DNA of 7,416 bases, taken from positions 1-7,416 of the forward strand of contig SKWE01000023.1 in assembly GCA_007129055.1 (NCBI GenBank), in the 5' to 3' direction. A model generated the notes under the pieces. The model ran no database searches. It was given only the letters and a program-made list of their open reading frames with translations, and was not told the origin of the DNA. This document shows positions 1 through 6,631 of the stretch, one piece after another; position 1 is the first letter of the stretch; each line of letters opens with the position of its first letter. This DNA comes from Syntrophomonadaceae bacterium. GTDB lineage: Bacteria; Bacillota; Dethiobacteria; DTU022. The translations under genes and the position numbers were made by a program.

Positions 1-1
1 A

Positions 2-994
2 AGCCCGACAGGCATTTGGAAAAACGGAACAGGAACTGTAGCCAGTGGTTCTAACACTGATGGCCAGCAGCATTACCAGTCTTATCTATATGCTGACAGT
101 AAGCTGTGGATTGAATCAGGTTGGCTGGATTATATTTTGCCTCAAACCTACTGGGGCCTGGAACATGCCACCGCACCCTATGCCGACCTGGCTGACTGGT
201 GGGTAAAGGTAATTGACCGGCCAGGTATTAAGACCAACCTCTATGCATCGCATGCCCTGTACTATGCTACTACTGGCGGGGCAGGCTGGGGCGCTAATCC
301 TGATGAAGTTGAAAACCAGATGCGTTACCTTAGTAAGTATAACCAGGTAAAAGGCAGCAGTTTCTATAATTACAGCGCCTTTAAAAGCAGCTCAAACCTG
401 GCGGTAAGTAGAGGTATAAATACTCTGAATGATTACTGGAGGAAAAAAGTACCGGGTCCGGCCCTGCAGCGTTACCCGGATCTGGTTTTACAGAAACCGG
501 CTATCTTTACCGCGAGAAATGATAATGCAGGAGTAACTTTGAAATGGAGCCCTGTAACAGGGGCAAGGGGTTACATGCTTTACCGGGTGCCGAAAGATGC
601 TGCAGTAAATTTTAACAATTACGATCATTTATTAAAATACATAACGGGACGTGAAGAATATATAGACAGCGGTGCCAGCCTGGGCAGTTACGATTACTAC
701 ATTAAAACTGTCAGCCAGGCAAACAACCTAAGCAGTTATGCCATACCATCAGGCAGTGGGGTTCCAGCCGATCCAGGTGGTCCGGGTAGCTATACTTATG
801 GTGATTTAAATGGCGACGGGTATATAGATATCCACGATGTGGTCCTGGCTATGCGGCATGTTTTAAGGTTATCAACTTTAAAAGAAGAGATGCAGCAATA
901 TGCAGATGTAAATGGCGACGGGGAGATCAATGTAATTGATGTAACCCTGATCATGCGCAGGAGTCTTGGTTTAATAAACAGCTTCCCACGATGA
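2..994 (+). CDS. GHL10/YngK-like glycoside hydrolase-related protein with Fn3-like and C-terminal dockerin domains (5'-truncated)
   Basis: The reading frame is open from base 2, so the gene enters from outside the window; 330 residues are visible, ending at TGA 992-994. Visible residues 1-160 resemble the C-terminal half of the GHL10 (DUF187, YngK-like) TIM-barrel family: an LYADSKLWIESGWLDYILPQ stretch and the following TYW match the family's 'Y.D...W...GWIDYI.PQ.YW' block, and a VKGSSFYNYSAF segment follows. Residues about 164-250 look like a fibronectin-III fold (VTLKWSPVTGARGYMLYR). A Pro/Gly linker leads to a type I dockerin at 266-330 with two calcium loops, DLNGDGYIDIHD (268-279) and DVNGDGEINVID (302-313). 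Family members are secreted or surface enzymes thought to act on glycans; the substrate here is unknown. The dockerin implies docking to a cohesin partner, none of which is in view. The signal peptide would lie upstream. Domain order is clear; enzymatic activity is inferred. Confidence 0.88.
   Translation, partial: SPTGIWKNGTGTVASGSNTDGQQHYQSYLYADSKLWIESGWLDYILPQTYWGLEHATAPYADLADWWVKVIDRPGIKTNLYASHALYYATTGGAGWGANPDEVENQMRYLSKYNQVKGSSFYNYSAFKSSSNLAVSRGINTLNDYWRKKVPGPALQRYPDLVLQKPAIFTARNDNAGVTLKWSPVTGARGYMLYRVPKDAAVNFNNYDHLLKYITGREEYIDSGASLGSYDYYIKTVSQANNLSSYAIPSGSGVPADPGGPGSYTYGDLNGDGYIDIHDVVLAMRHVLRLSTLKEEMQQYADVNGDGEINVIDVTLIMRRSLGLINSFPR
807..922 (+). repeat. 14-nt direct repeat encoding the two dockerin calcium loops
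   Basis: TAAATGGCGACGGG occurs at 807-820 and again at 909-922, exactly 102 bp (34 codons) apart and in the same reading frame. It encodes the NGDG core of each dockerin calcium-binding loop. The identity reflects the internal duplication typical of type I dockerins and is not a mobile or regulatory repeat. Confidence 0.8.
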
Positions 995-1015
995 CATTTT
1001 GTAAGCAGTAAAGAA

Positions 1016-3784
1016 TTAGCTAATTATATTTAATTTCCTGGCCTGGGCAACAGCTTCGGTTCTTCTTCTCACCCCTAGTTTGCCATAGATATTAGTTGTA
1101 TGCCACTTGATAGTTCCGAGAGACAAAAACAGCTGATTCGCTATTGCTTCATTTGATAAACCTTCATTAATCAGGCTAAGTACTTCCAGTTCTCTGGCAG
1201 TAAGATCTTCAACCAGGTCATAACTCGTCTCTTTAGTAACCACTGGATTGTCAGGTGGAGCCTCCATGACATCTTTCGAAGTCCCAGGGTCAACCAGGGA
1301 GTCTGAAAGGATTGTTTCAATAAAACCCTGAAGATCATCATAATCCTGGCTTTTCAAAACGGTGTTTCGCTTTAGGAGTCTTCTTAAAATTGGCTCAATA
1401 CCTTTTCTGCTATCGCAGAATATCTGGTAAAAACCATGCTTTTTCCCTTTTGACAGGGTGGAAAGCATAAGCTCGTCAACCTTTTTAACATCTCCGGTTA
1501 ATTCGGCATATAAGGTTTTAACAATCAGGGCTTCAAGGAGTAACTTGATATATTCTCCCTGCGTTGCCAGTTTTTCGACATCTTCTATTATGCGGCCTGC
1601 AGCTTCTAAATCCGGATTTTCCTGCATTAACAAAATGCGGGCCAGTACCAGGTGCCGCCATTCGTAACCGCCTTTTGCTGTTGACTCTTTATTGACACCT
1701 GATGAATCAAGAATATTGATCGCTTCTACAATATCGCCTTTTTCAGCAAAGATTCTGGCCTTCCATCTCTCAATTGCTGATGTAACAAAAATGGGAAGCT
1801 GCACTTCGTGGTTTAAAAATTCAGCATCATAAACCGATTCGAGAGCTTGGTCATACTTTTGCTGAGAAAATGAAAGGGCAATCTTAAAAATATAATTCCA
1901 CCCCAGGCAGGGTTTTTCCGGTTCGCTGTAGAGTAAACCTCTTTCGATGCAGCGCTCGGCTTCATCCAGCGCTCCTTTTTCTCTTAGCACTTCACCAAGT
2001 AATGTCCACAGCAGCCCTATCCTTGGAATATTCGATAAACCTTTCAGCCTTGCATCTTTTAATGTGCTGCGTAGAAGGTTTTCTGCCTCATCTAATTTAC
2101 CCCGGTAGTATAAGCTGGTGGCAACCTTAAAGTTTGAGGTCATTACCAGAAGTTTGTTACCAGACTTTTGAATGCTGCGGTGCGCATCGAGGTAATAGGG
2201 GTAGGCAGATTTTGGGTCGCCTGAAAATAGCGCTGCATCGCCCAGGTAGATTCCAACATTCATTCTCCAATAGAGATTGTTTTCAGGTAAAAGGTCCATT
2301 GCTTTTTGTGCTTCTTTTTTTGCCTCAGAGAAATTATAAGTAAAGATGTGGAAGTACGCTTTTACCGCGCTAAGAATTCCCAAATAATCTTTTTGATCTG
2401 TTTTCTTTTCATAATATAAATCCTCTGCGCTGCTAAGATAGGGCAGGGCTTCTTCCTTGCCTTTTTGGATTAATTTAAATAAAGCCATATGAGCAACGAG
2501 GCGAGGAAACTTGTTTAAAATTTCCATGGGAATATCTGAAAGGCAGCGGCTTAAAAGAATCGGGCCTTCTTCCAATAATATTTTATTGTAGTATTCGTGT
2601 AATATCTGGCATGTTTCCGCAAAGTTTTTTGCAGTAAGGGTATGACGGACAGCTTCACCAGCTTCACCGGCTTCAAGGAACCATTTCCCAGCTTTCTCAT
2701 ACAGCAGGTTGACGCTATCAGGATAGTTTAATTTTAAATTACGAAGAAGTAAATCAGAAAACAGGGGGTGATACCTGAACCAGGTTCCTTCTTCATCGAG
2801 GGAAATTAAAAACAGATTTTCTTTTTCCAGGGAGTCGATAATATCCATGCTGTCCGATCTATCCATTACGGCATTACATAATGAAGCTGAGAAACGATTG
2901 AGGACTGCAGTTTTTGATAGGAATTCTTTTACTTCTTCGGTTTGGCGGTTATAAACTTCTTCGCTCAGGAAAAGTAGAACATGCCGATGGCTGCCGGCGA
3001 AAGTATCAATAAACTGATCAATATCCTGGCTTGATGATAACGAAAAAGCAGCTAATTGTAAGCCTGTTATCCAGCCATCAGTTTTTTTATACAGCGTATT
3101 CAATTGAAATTCATTAAGCCTGGGGCTGCTAATATTTTCAAGGTATTTGGCTGTTTCATCTTCTGTAAACTTTAAATCTGCCATCCGGATTTCCGCCATT
3201 TTACCCTTGGCCCGCCAGCTATGCAGGGGCCATGGTGGGTCAGAGCGAGTGGTAACAATAAGGTGCAAGGTTGGCGGTAGATTTTCAATAAAAAAGGCAA
3301 GATTTTTATGTATTTCAGGTTCATTAATCAGGTGGTAATCATCCAGCACCAGGTAAGATAGATTTTCGATTGAGAATAGATCATTAAGCAGCGGAGTAAG
3401 TATTTGGTTTATCGAGCTTCCCGTGTCAGATAACATACTGCCAGAACTCAACATTTCCAGTGGTCCTTGCCCTAAATCGCCGTCAATGTTTTGTACGTTT
3501 AGGTTTTGTAGGGCAGACAAGAGATAAGTCCAGAAACGCTCTGGCTCATTGTCTTCTTCATCAATTGAAAGCCAGGCTGTGTTGCTCTCCTTTCCTTTCA
3601 ACCATCCTCGCACAACTGTAGTTTTACCATAACCTGCCGGTGCCGAAAGTAAAGTCAACTGCCTTGCAAATCCTTCATTTGCAGTTAAAAAAGAATCCAG
3701 GCGTTCAGTAAGTCGCGGCCTATGAAATGTATTGGAAACCAGTGGTGGGATATAGTTTTTAATTTTAAGGATATCGCCTACCAT
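1016..3784 (-). CDS. MalT-like LuxR-family transcriptional regulator (STAND ATPase, TPR-like arm, HTH)
   Basis: This is a 922-residue cytoplasmic regulator of the MalT class. Near the N terminus an HRPRLTERL segment precedes a Walker A motif, SAPAGYGKTT (residues 47-56). The MalT-typical WLSIDEEDNEPERFWTYL follows, and a Walker B strand YLVLDD lies at about 144-149. The middle, roughly 330-800, is helical and TPR-like, the part that binds inducer in MalT. The C terminus (861-922) is a LuxR/GerE helix-turn-helix containing LTARELEVLSLINEGLSNEA and GTIKWHTTNIYGKLGV. ATP- and inducer-driven oligomerisation with transcription activation is the known family mode. I chose ATG 3784 because GGAG sits 8 nt upstream; an in-frame GTG at 3823 would add 13 residues but has only a weak ribosome site. 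Length fits the family. It lies 297 bp downstream of the same-strand symporter gene and is convergent with the dockerin gene. Inducer and target genes are not deducible. Confidence 0.93.
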   Translation of the reverse strand: MVGDILKIKNYIPPLVSNTFHRPRLTERLDSFLTANEGFARQLTLLSAPAGYGKTTVVRGWLKGKESNTAWLSIDEEDNEPERFWTYLLSALQNLNVQNIDGDLGQGPLEMLSSGSMLSDTGSSINQILTPLLNDLFSIENLSYLVLDDYHLINEPEIHKNLAFFIENLPPTLHLIVTTRSDPPWPLHSWRAKGKMAEIRMADLKFTEDETAKYLENISSPRLNEFQLNTLYKKTDGWITGLQLAAFSLSSSQDIDQFIDTFAGSHRHVLLFLSEEVYNRQTEEVKEFLSKTAVLNRFSASLCNAVMDRSDSMDIIDSLEKENLFLISLDEEGTWFRYHPLFSDLLLRNLKLNYPDSVNLLYEKAGKWFLEAGEAGEAVRHTLTAKNFAETCQILHEYYNKILLEEGPILLSRCLSDIPMEILNKFPRLVAHMALFKLIQKGKEEALPYLSSAEDLYYEKKTDQKDYLGILSAVKAYFHIFTYNFSEAKKEAQKAMDLLPENNLYWRMNVGIYLGDAALFSGDPKSAYPYYLDAHRSIQKSGNKLLVMTSNFKVATSLYYRGKLDEAENLLRSTLKDARLKGLSNIPRIGLLWTLLGEVLREKGALDEAERCIERGLLYSEPEKPCLGWNYIFKIALSFSQQKYDQALESVYDAEFLNHEVQLPIFVTSAIERWKARIFAEKGDIVEAINILDSSGVNKESTAKGGYEWRHLVLARILLMQENPDLEAAGRIIEDVEKLATQGEYIKLLLEALIVKTLYAELTGDVKKVDELMLSTLSKGKKHGFYQIFCDSRKGIEPILRRLLKRNTVLKSQDYDDLQGFIETILSDSLVDPGTSKDVMEAPPDNPVVTKETSYDLVEDLTARELEVLSLINEGLSNEAIANQLFLSLGTIKWHTTNIYGKLGVRRRTEAVAQARKLNIIS
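2652..2678 (-). repeat. Three imperfect 9-bp tandem units inside the MalT-like gene
   Basis: GCTTCACCA, GCTTCACCG and GCTTCAAGG lie head to tail (plus-strand spelling) and encode an EAGEAGEA stretch after residues WFL in the regulator's arm. The unit is in frame, so copy changes would alter the protein by three residues without breaking it. MalT-like proteins normally have a short 'GL..EAV.HAL' helix start here, so this may be a small local expansion. Confidence 0.5.
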
Positions 3785-3792
3785 GAAAACAG

Positions 3793-3796
3793 CTCC
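3793..3796 (-). promoter_or_regulatory. Shine-Dalgarno site deciding the regulator start
   Basis: GGAG on the minus strand (CTCC at 3793-3796) sits 8 nt before ATG 3784. This supports that ATG over the in-frame GTG at 3823, which has only a weak AGAG about 12 nt upstream. Confidence 0.65.
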
Positions 3797-3863
3797 AGTG
3801 CATTGGATTGGCAACTTTAACACCTGTTTACAATTCTCTTTTTTTACTTAAATTCCTTTTTAC

Positions 3864-3879
3864 CCTGACTAAAGTTAGG
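3864..3879. promoter_or_regulatory. Imperfect palindrome upstream of the MalT-like gene, possible operator
   Basis: CCTGACTAAAGTTAGG is a near-perfect 16-bp palindrome: seven paired positions, one of them a G:T, around a central AA. It lies 80 bp upstream of the regulator's ATG and 98 bp upstream of the small ORF at 3978, so it could be an operator serving either gene. A weaker GGTTTT/AAAACC pairing (3878-3883 with 3896-3901) adjoins it. Neither arrangement is followed by a T tract, so a terminator is unlikely. Function is inferred from position and symmetry only. Confidence 0.3.
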
Positions 3880-3977
3880 TTTTATCCGGGAAATAAAAAC
3901 CCACACCTCTGGCAGGTCAGTAAAATAAAATAAATAGATATATTTATCCTGGAAGATTGATAGGGGGGGTGCATTTA

Positions 3978-4085
3978 ATGGAGCTACTAGTGATGACCGC
4001 ATTTTTAACCGCTTTAATCTCATTATCAATACTGCTTTTTATGGCAGTGTACCTTTTATTATGGTTTCAAAAAGCTGGCAGCTAG
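3978..4085 (+). CDS. Candidate small single-span membrane protein, 35 residues
   Basis: ATG 3978 to TAG 4083-4085 encodes 35 residues beginning MELLVMTAFLTALISL and ending LLLWFQKAGS. Nearly the whole peptide is one hydrophobic span, with Glu2 near the N terminus and a single Lys near the C terminus. A purine-rich ribosome site, A followed by seven G (3962-3969), lies 8 nt before the ATG and can pair with the anti-Shine-Dalgarno sequence through G:U pairs. Its stop codon overlaps that of the convergent symporter gene in the palindrome CTAG (4082-4085). No confident promoter is visible. I recognise no family: sizes like this occur among small transporter subunits and among type I toxins, but there is no specific match. 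It fills otherwise empty space, yet a short hydrophobic ORF could arise by chance, so the call is tentative. Confidence 0.42.
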   Translation: MELLVMTAFLTALISLSILLFMAVYLLLWFQKAGS

Positions 4086-5530
4086 TAATTATTGCCCTGG
4101 TATAGCAGCGATTCCACTATCTCCGGTGCAGTAGGGGCCGTTTTCACGGAAACAGCAACTATCAGGATTAAAGAAACAGGTAATCCTATGTAAACCGGAT
4201 GAAGATCGAATGGATGCCCGGCGATTTGCCATAAAACCGCAGTTATCAGTCCGCCCCATATTGCGGCAATACCCCCTGCGCCAGTTGCCTTTTTCCAAAA
4301 CAGGGCAGCCAGGACGGGGATCAGCAATCCAGAAGTCAGCATGGCCGTACCGGTTACCCAGAGTTCTATCAGGCGGGGAATATATATGGCCAGCAGCATA
4401 CTCGCTATAGATGTTATTAGAACAGCATAACGACTGCTTTGAATCAGGGTTTGGTTATCTTTTATCTTCATAATTGGCTTGATAATATCATTAACGACGG
4501 AAGAAGATCCGGCCACCAGGTTAGAATCTGCGCAAGAAATGATGGTAGCCATCAGGGCCGTTATAACAATAACCAGCCCGTATGTTGGAAGAACGGAACT
4601 GCTGATAGCATAGAATGCAAGAGCAGGGTCATCAACAGTTACGCCGATTAGTCTGCCGAAAGTTCCAATGGAAAAAATTGCGGCAGTTATTATAAATCCA
4701 CATACTGTTGATATCCAGAATCCGTTCGTTGCAATTTTCATGTCCCCGGCAGCCCATATTCTTTGCCAGGTATCCTGACGAATCAACTGGTAACCACCCA
4801 GGGTAGATATAAAGATGAATAAGTCTCTTACCGGCATATTGAAAATATCCGTCAGTTCAGGATTGCCGGCAGCAAGTGCCAGGTCAGATGCTCCTCTGTA
4901 ACCTCCAACCAGGAAGAACAGCACAACAAACAAGATAATAATCCCCAGGTTTTGTATGCTGCCCTGTATTGTATCTGCCTTAATTACCGCTTGTAAACCT
5001 CCAAGGTAAGTTTTCATGGTCAGGATCAACCAGGCAATAATAATTCCGGTAGTGATACTTAGCCCTGAAATAATGAAGAGAAATGTTGCAATAGCAGTAT
5101 ACTGCATGCCTGTGATAGCGCAGTAGGCAAATAAAACTGCCAGTGCTGAAGGAAACCTCGCTTTTTCACCATAGCGCAGTGCAGCGTAGTCGGGTATTGT
5201 AACCATGCTGTAGCGTGTTCCAATGTTCCGAATGGGCTTAAGCATGAAAAGGATCATGAAAACAACAATAATATATGCCGGAAGGATTTCCCATGATCTT
5301 CCCAGTCCAAGCAGGTAACCGCTAGCAGTAAAACCCAGTATGGTTGAACCACCAATAGCAGTTCCCATCATGGTCAGGATTAAAGGGATAGTTGATACAT
5401 TTCTCCCGGCAACATTGTAGTCGTCATATGTTTTTATCCTTAATGATACAACTATGCTGTAAACGATCATGATAAATACAAACAAGACAACGGTTATCAC
5501 CAGGTATAGTCTGGTTGATGGATCGAACAT
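4082..5530 (-). CDS. Sodium:solute symporter family (SSS) membrane transporter
   Basis: The product is a 482-residue polytopic membrane protein with about 13 hydrophobic spans, a usual SSS (TC 2.A.21) length. Family landmarks are visible: YNVAGRNVS near residues 38-46, GTAIGGSTILGFTASGY (56-72), SMVTIPDYAALRYG (108-121), the hallmark YLGGLQAVIKADTIQG (175-190), and ISCADSNLVAGSSSVVNDI (331-349), which corresponds to the PutP-type core helix contributing to the second sodium site. Members import a solute with Na+; candidates include amino acids, pantothenate, sugars and organic acids, and the sequence does not decide which. ATG 5530 is supported by AGAGG (CCTCT at 5537-5541) 6 nt upstream. It is divergent from the GNAT gene, lies upstream of the same-strand MalT-like regulator, and is convergent with the small membrane ORF, sharing CTAG at the stops. 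Position 333 is Cys where PutP has a sodium-liganding Thr. Confidence 0.95.
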   Translation of the reverse strand: MFDPSTRLYLVITVVLFVFIMIVYSIVVSLRIKTYDDYNVAGRNVSTIPLILTMMGTAIGGSTILGFTASGYLLGLGRSWEILPAYIIVVFMILFMLKPIRNIGTRYSMVTIPDYAALRYGEKARFPSALAVLFAYCAITGMQYTAIATFLFIISGLSITTGIIIAWLILTMKTYLGGLQAVIKADTIQGSIQNLGIIILFVVLFFLVGGYRGASDLALAAGNPELTDIFNMPVRDLFIFISTLGGYQLIRQDTWQRIWAAGDMKIATNGFWISTVCGFIITAAIFSIGTFGRLIGVTVDDPALAFYAISSSVLPTYGLVIVITALMATIISCADSNLVAGSSSVVNDIIKPIMKIKDNQTLIQSSRYAVLITSIASMLLAIYIPRLIELWVTGTAMLTSGLLIPVLAALFWKKATGAGGIAAIWGGLITAVLWQIAGHPFDLHPVYIGLPVSLILIVAVSVKTAPTAPEIVESLLYQGNNY

Positions 5531-5592
5531 TAAAAGCCTCTTTTACTTAGAATATTATTAAATGAATTTCTTTTCTATCTTTATCATGCAAT

Positions 5593-5628
5593 ACCCTTCT
5601 TGCTGCTGAGAAAGTAAGGGTTTTTTTT
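5593..5628 (+). terminator. Terminator-like hairpin with T tract, plus strand
   Basis: ACCCTTCTT (5593-5601) pairs with AAG-T-AAGGGT (5612-5621), giving nine base pairs with one bulged T (5615) and a 10-nt loop. Eight T residues run from 5621 to 5628. This has the shape of a modest intrinsic terminator for rightward transcription. No annotated rightward gene ends just upstream, so it would act on antisense transcripts from the symporter region or as a leader attenuator for the GNAT gene. Its right arm is also the left arm of the larger inverted repeat at 5610-5649. Confidence 0.33.
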
Positions 5629-5649
5629 GTATGAAAAACCCTTACTTTC
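5610..5649. repeat. Perfect 16-bp inverted repeat with 8-nt loop in a divergent intergenic region
   Basis: GAAAGTAAGGGTTTTT (5610-5625) is repeated in perfect inverse orientation as AAAAACCCTTACTTTC (5634-5649) around the 8-nt spacer TTTGTATG. It sits midway between the divergent symporter and GNAT starts, 80 and 106 bp from them. On neither strand does a T tract follow the second arm, so it is not a classical intrinsic terminator. It could be an mRNA leader hairpin, a binding site for a dimeric regulator, or a small palindromic repeat. No second copy is seen in this window. Confidence 0.75.
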
Positions 5650-5738
5650 GAAAGGTCCAAATTAGATAAATCTTATTTATTATATGAGTGGAAATATTGA
5701 TGGTCTTGAAGATAATTTTAATTACTTATATTAAGAAC

Positions 5739-5744
5739 AGGAGG
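5739..5744 (+). promoter_or_regulatory. Strong Shine-Dalgarno for the GNAT gene
   Basis: AGGAGG lies 11 nt before ATG 5756, a slightly long but workable spacing. It makes 5756 the preferred start, and no competing upstream start is visible. Confidence 0.8.
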
Positions 5745-5755
5745 ATTGTACAAAG

Positions 5756-6535
5756 ATGAATAGTTTAGATTATAACAGCAGAACGGTAAATCAATTATTA
5801 GCTACAGGTGGCGCAGTTGCTGAAGTAGAAAGCATCCCTGGTCAGTGTGAGACCAAGAGAGTCGATTTAAGGGTTGTTCCACCCACCAGGGAAAAAGATT
5901 ACACCCTGGAAAGACTTCTGGTTGTGAGTGATAAGGTTGCAATTTTGGACCCCAGGGAGATTGAAAAAGCGGCAAGTGTAATTACAGAAGCTTTTATGGA
6001 TTACCCGTTGCCCGGGCAGTATATAAGGGACGCGAACAGAAGAAGAATAGCCCTTCAGGAAATGTTCAAAGTTGAGCTCAGGAAGGCTTTTAGAAAAGGT
6101 TCAGTTTATACATTAGGCGGCGATTTTCAGGAAGTAGCTATATGGAAGCATGAAGTAGTTGCCGAATCAGACTTCGCTTATATTAAATACATTCGTTTAA
6201 GCACCTTAAAATTAATGTTTAGCATGAGAATATCAGAGTGTGTCATGCTTTTTAAGGCGCTTAGAAATGTATTAGATACCAAGCTAAGCTTAAACTTGCC
6301 TGCCAATGCGTCTGAATTATACATTGTAGGTGTTAACCCTGCTAATCAAGGGCAGGGTAGGTTGAGCAGATTATTAAAGCCAGTTCTTAAGGAACTTCAA
6401 GAACAGGGAAGGTCCGTGCTCGTTATGACAAATACAGACAGTAACAGGAAGATTTATGAACATCTGGGGTTTAAACTTGTTAAGGTGCTCGATGATACAG
6501 AAAATGATTGTATATCTTACTACCTGGTTAAGTAA
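5756..6535 (+). CDS. GNAT-family N-acyltransferase with N-terminal extension
   Basis: The product has 259 residues. The C-terminal part is a recognisable Gcn5-related acyltransferase: ELYIVGVNPANQGQG (187-201) is the beta4/acyl-CoA-binding loop, followed by helix RLSRLLKPVLKELQEQG and strand SVLVMTN. NRKIYEHLGFKLV (230-242) is the usual C-terminal motif, with Tyr234 at the position of the common catalytic or CoA-contacting tyrosine. The loop reads QGQGRL, where many relatives have a third small residue (Q-G-x-G-x-G/A). AFMDYPLPGQY (79-89) resembles the start of the catalytic domain ('AF..DP...Y'). Residues 1-65 precede it as an extension I cannot assign. Acyl-CoA-dependent transfer to an amine is the family reaction; the acceptor is unknown. 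The protein looks soluble. Start ATG 5756 has AGGAGG upstream. The Na+/Pi cotransporter gene follows after 96 bp with no obvious terminator between, so co-transcription is possible. Confidence 0.88.
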   Translation: MNSLDYNSRTVNQLLATGGAVAEVESIPGQCETKRVDLRVVPPTREKDYTLERLLVVSDKVAILDPREIEKAASVITEAFMDYPLPGQYIRDANRRRIALQEMFKVELRKAFRKGSVYTLGGDFQEVAIWKHEVVAESDFAYIKYIRLSTLKLMFSMRISECVMLFKALRNVLDTKLSLNLPANASELYIVGVNPANQGQGRLSRLLKPVLKELQEQGRSVLVMTNTDSNRKIYEHLGFKLVKVLDDTENDCISYYLVK

Positions 6536-6618
6536 AACATTTACCCTGTTTCATTCTATCCAAAAGGCAGGTTTAGATTAATTTCTTGCATTAAATCCCC
6601 GTAATATGGAATATGAAT

Positions 6619-6623
6619 GGAGG
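6619..6623 (+). promoter_or_regulatory. Shine-Dalgarno supporting the TTG start of the Na+/Pi gene
   Basis: GGAGG, continuing as GGAGGTG, lies 8 nt before TTG 6632, ideal spacing. An in-frame ATG at 6617 overlaps this site and has only a weak GGA upstream, and an in-frame GTG at 6623 also overlaps it, so both are less likely starts. Confidence 0.7.
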
Positions 6624-6631
6624 TGCGAAGC

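Noticed and set aside
1014..1025. Perfect palindrome AATTAGCTAATT overlapping the regulator's stop codon
   Set aside because: It is short and AT-rich with no loop or T tract, within the range expected by chance; it does not look like a bidirectional terminator.
3844..4029. 61-codon open frame on the minus strand upstream of the MalT-like gene
   Set aside because: No ribosome site at its start, a mixed composition without domain features, and overlap with the better supported plus-strand small ORF.
4089..4651. Several open frames of 60-70 codons on both strands inside the symporter gene
   Set aside because: They lie in alternative frames of a clearly coding gene, lack convincing ribosome sites and show no domain-like features.
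5610..5649. Perfect inverted repeat as an intrinsic terminator
   Set aside because: The long stem is not followed by a T tract on either strand; the T run lies inside the stem and loop. It is reported as an inverted repeat instead.
5706..5734. TTGAAG and TATTAA at 17-nt spacing as a promoter for the GNAT gene
   Set aside because: Transcription would begin at about 5741, within the AGGAGG ribosome site at 5739-5744, so this promoter would damage the translation signal. The region is very AT-rich and gives many chance matches.
6536..6631. AAACA/TGTTT pairing just after the GNAT stop as a terminator
   Set aside because: Only five A/T-rich pairs with no following T tract; too weak to separate the two codirectional genes.
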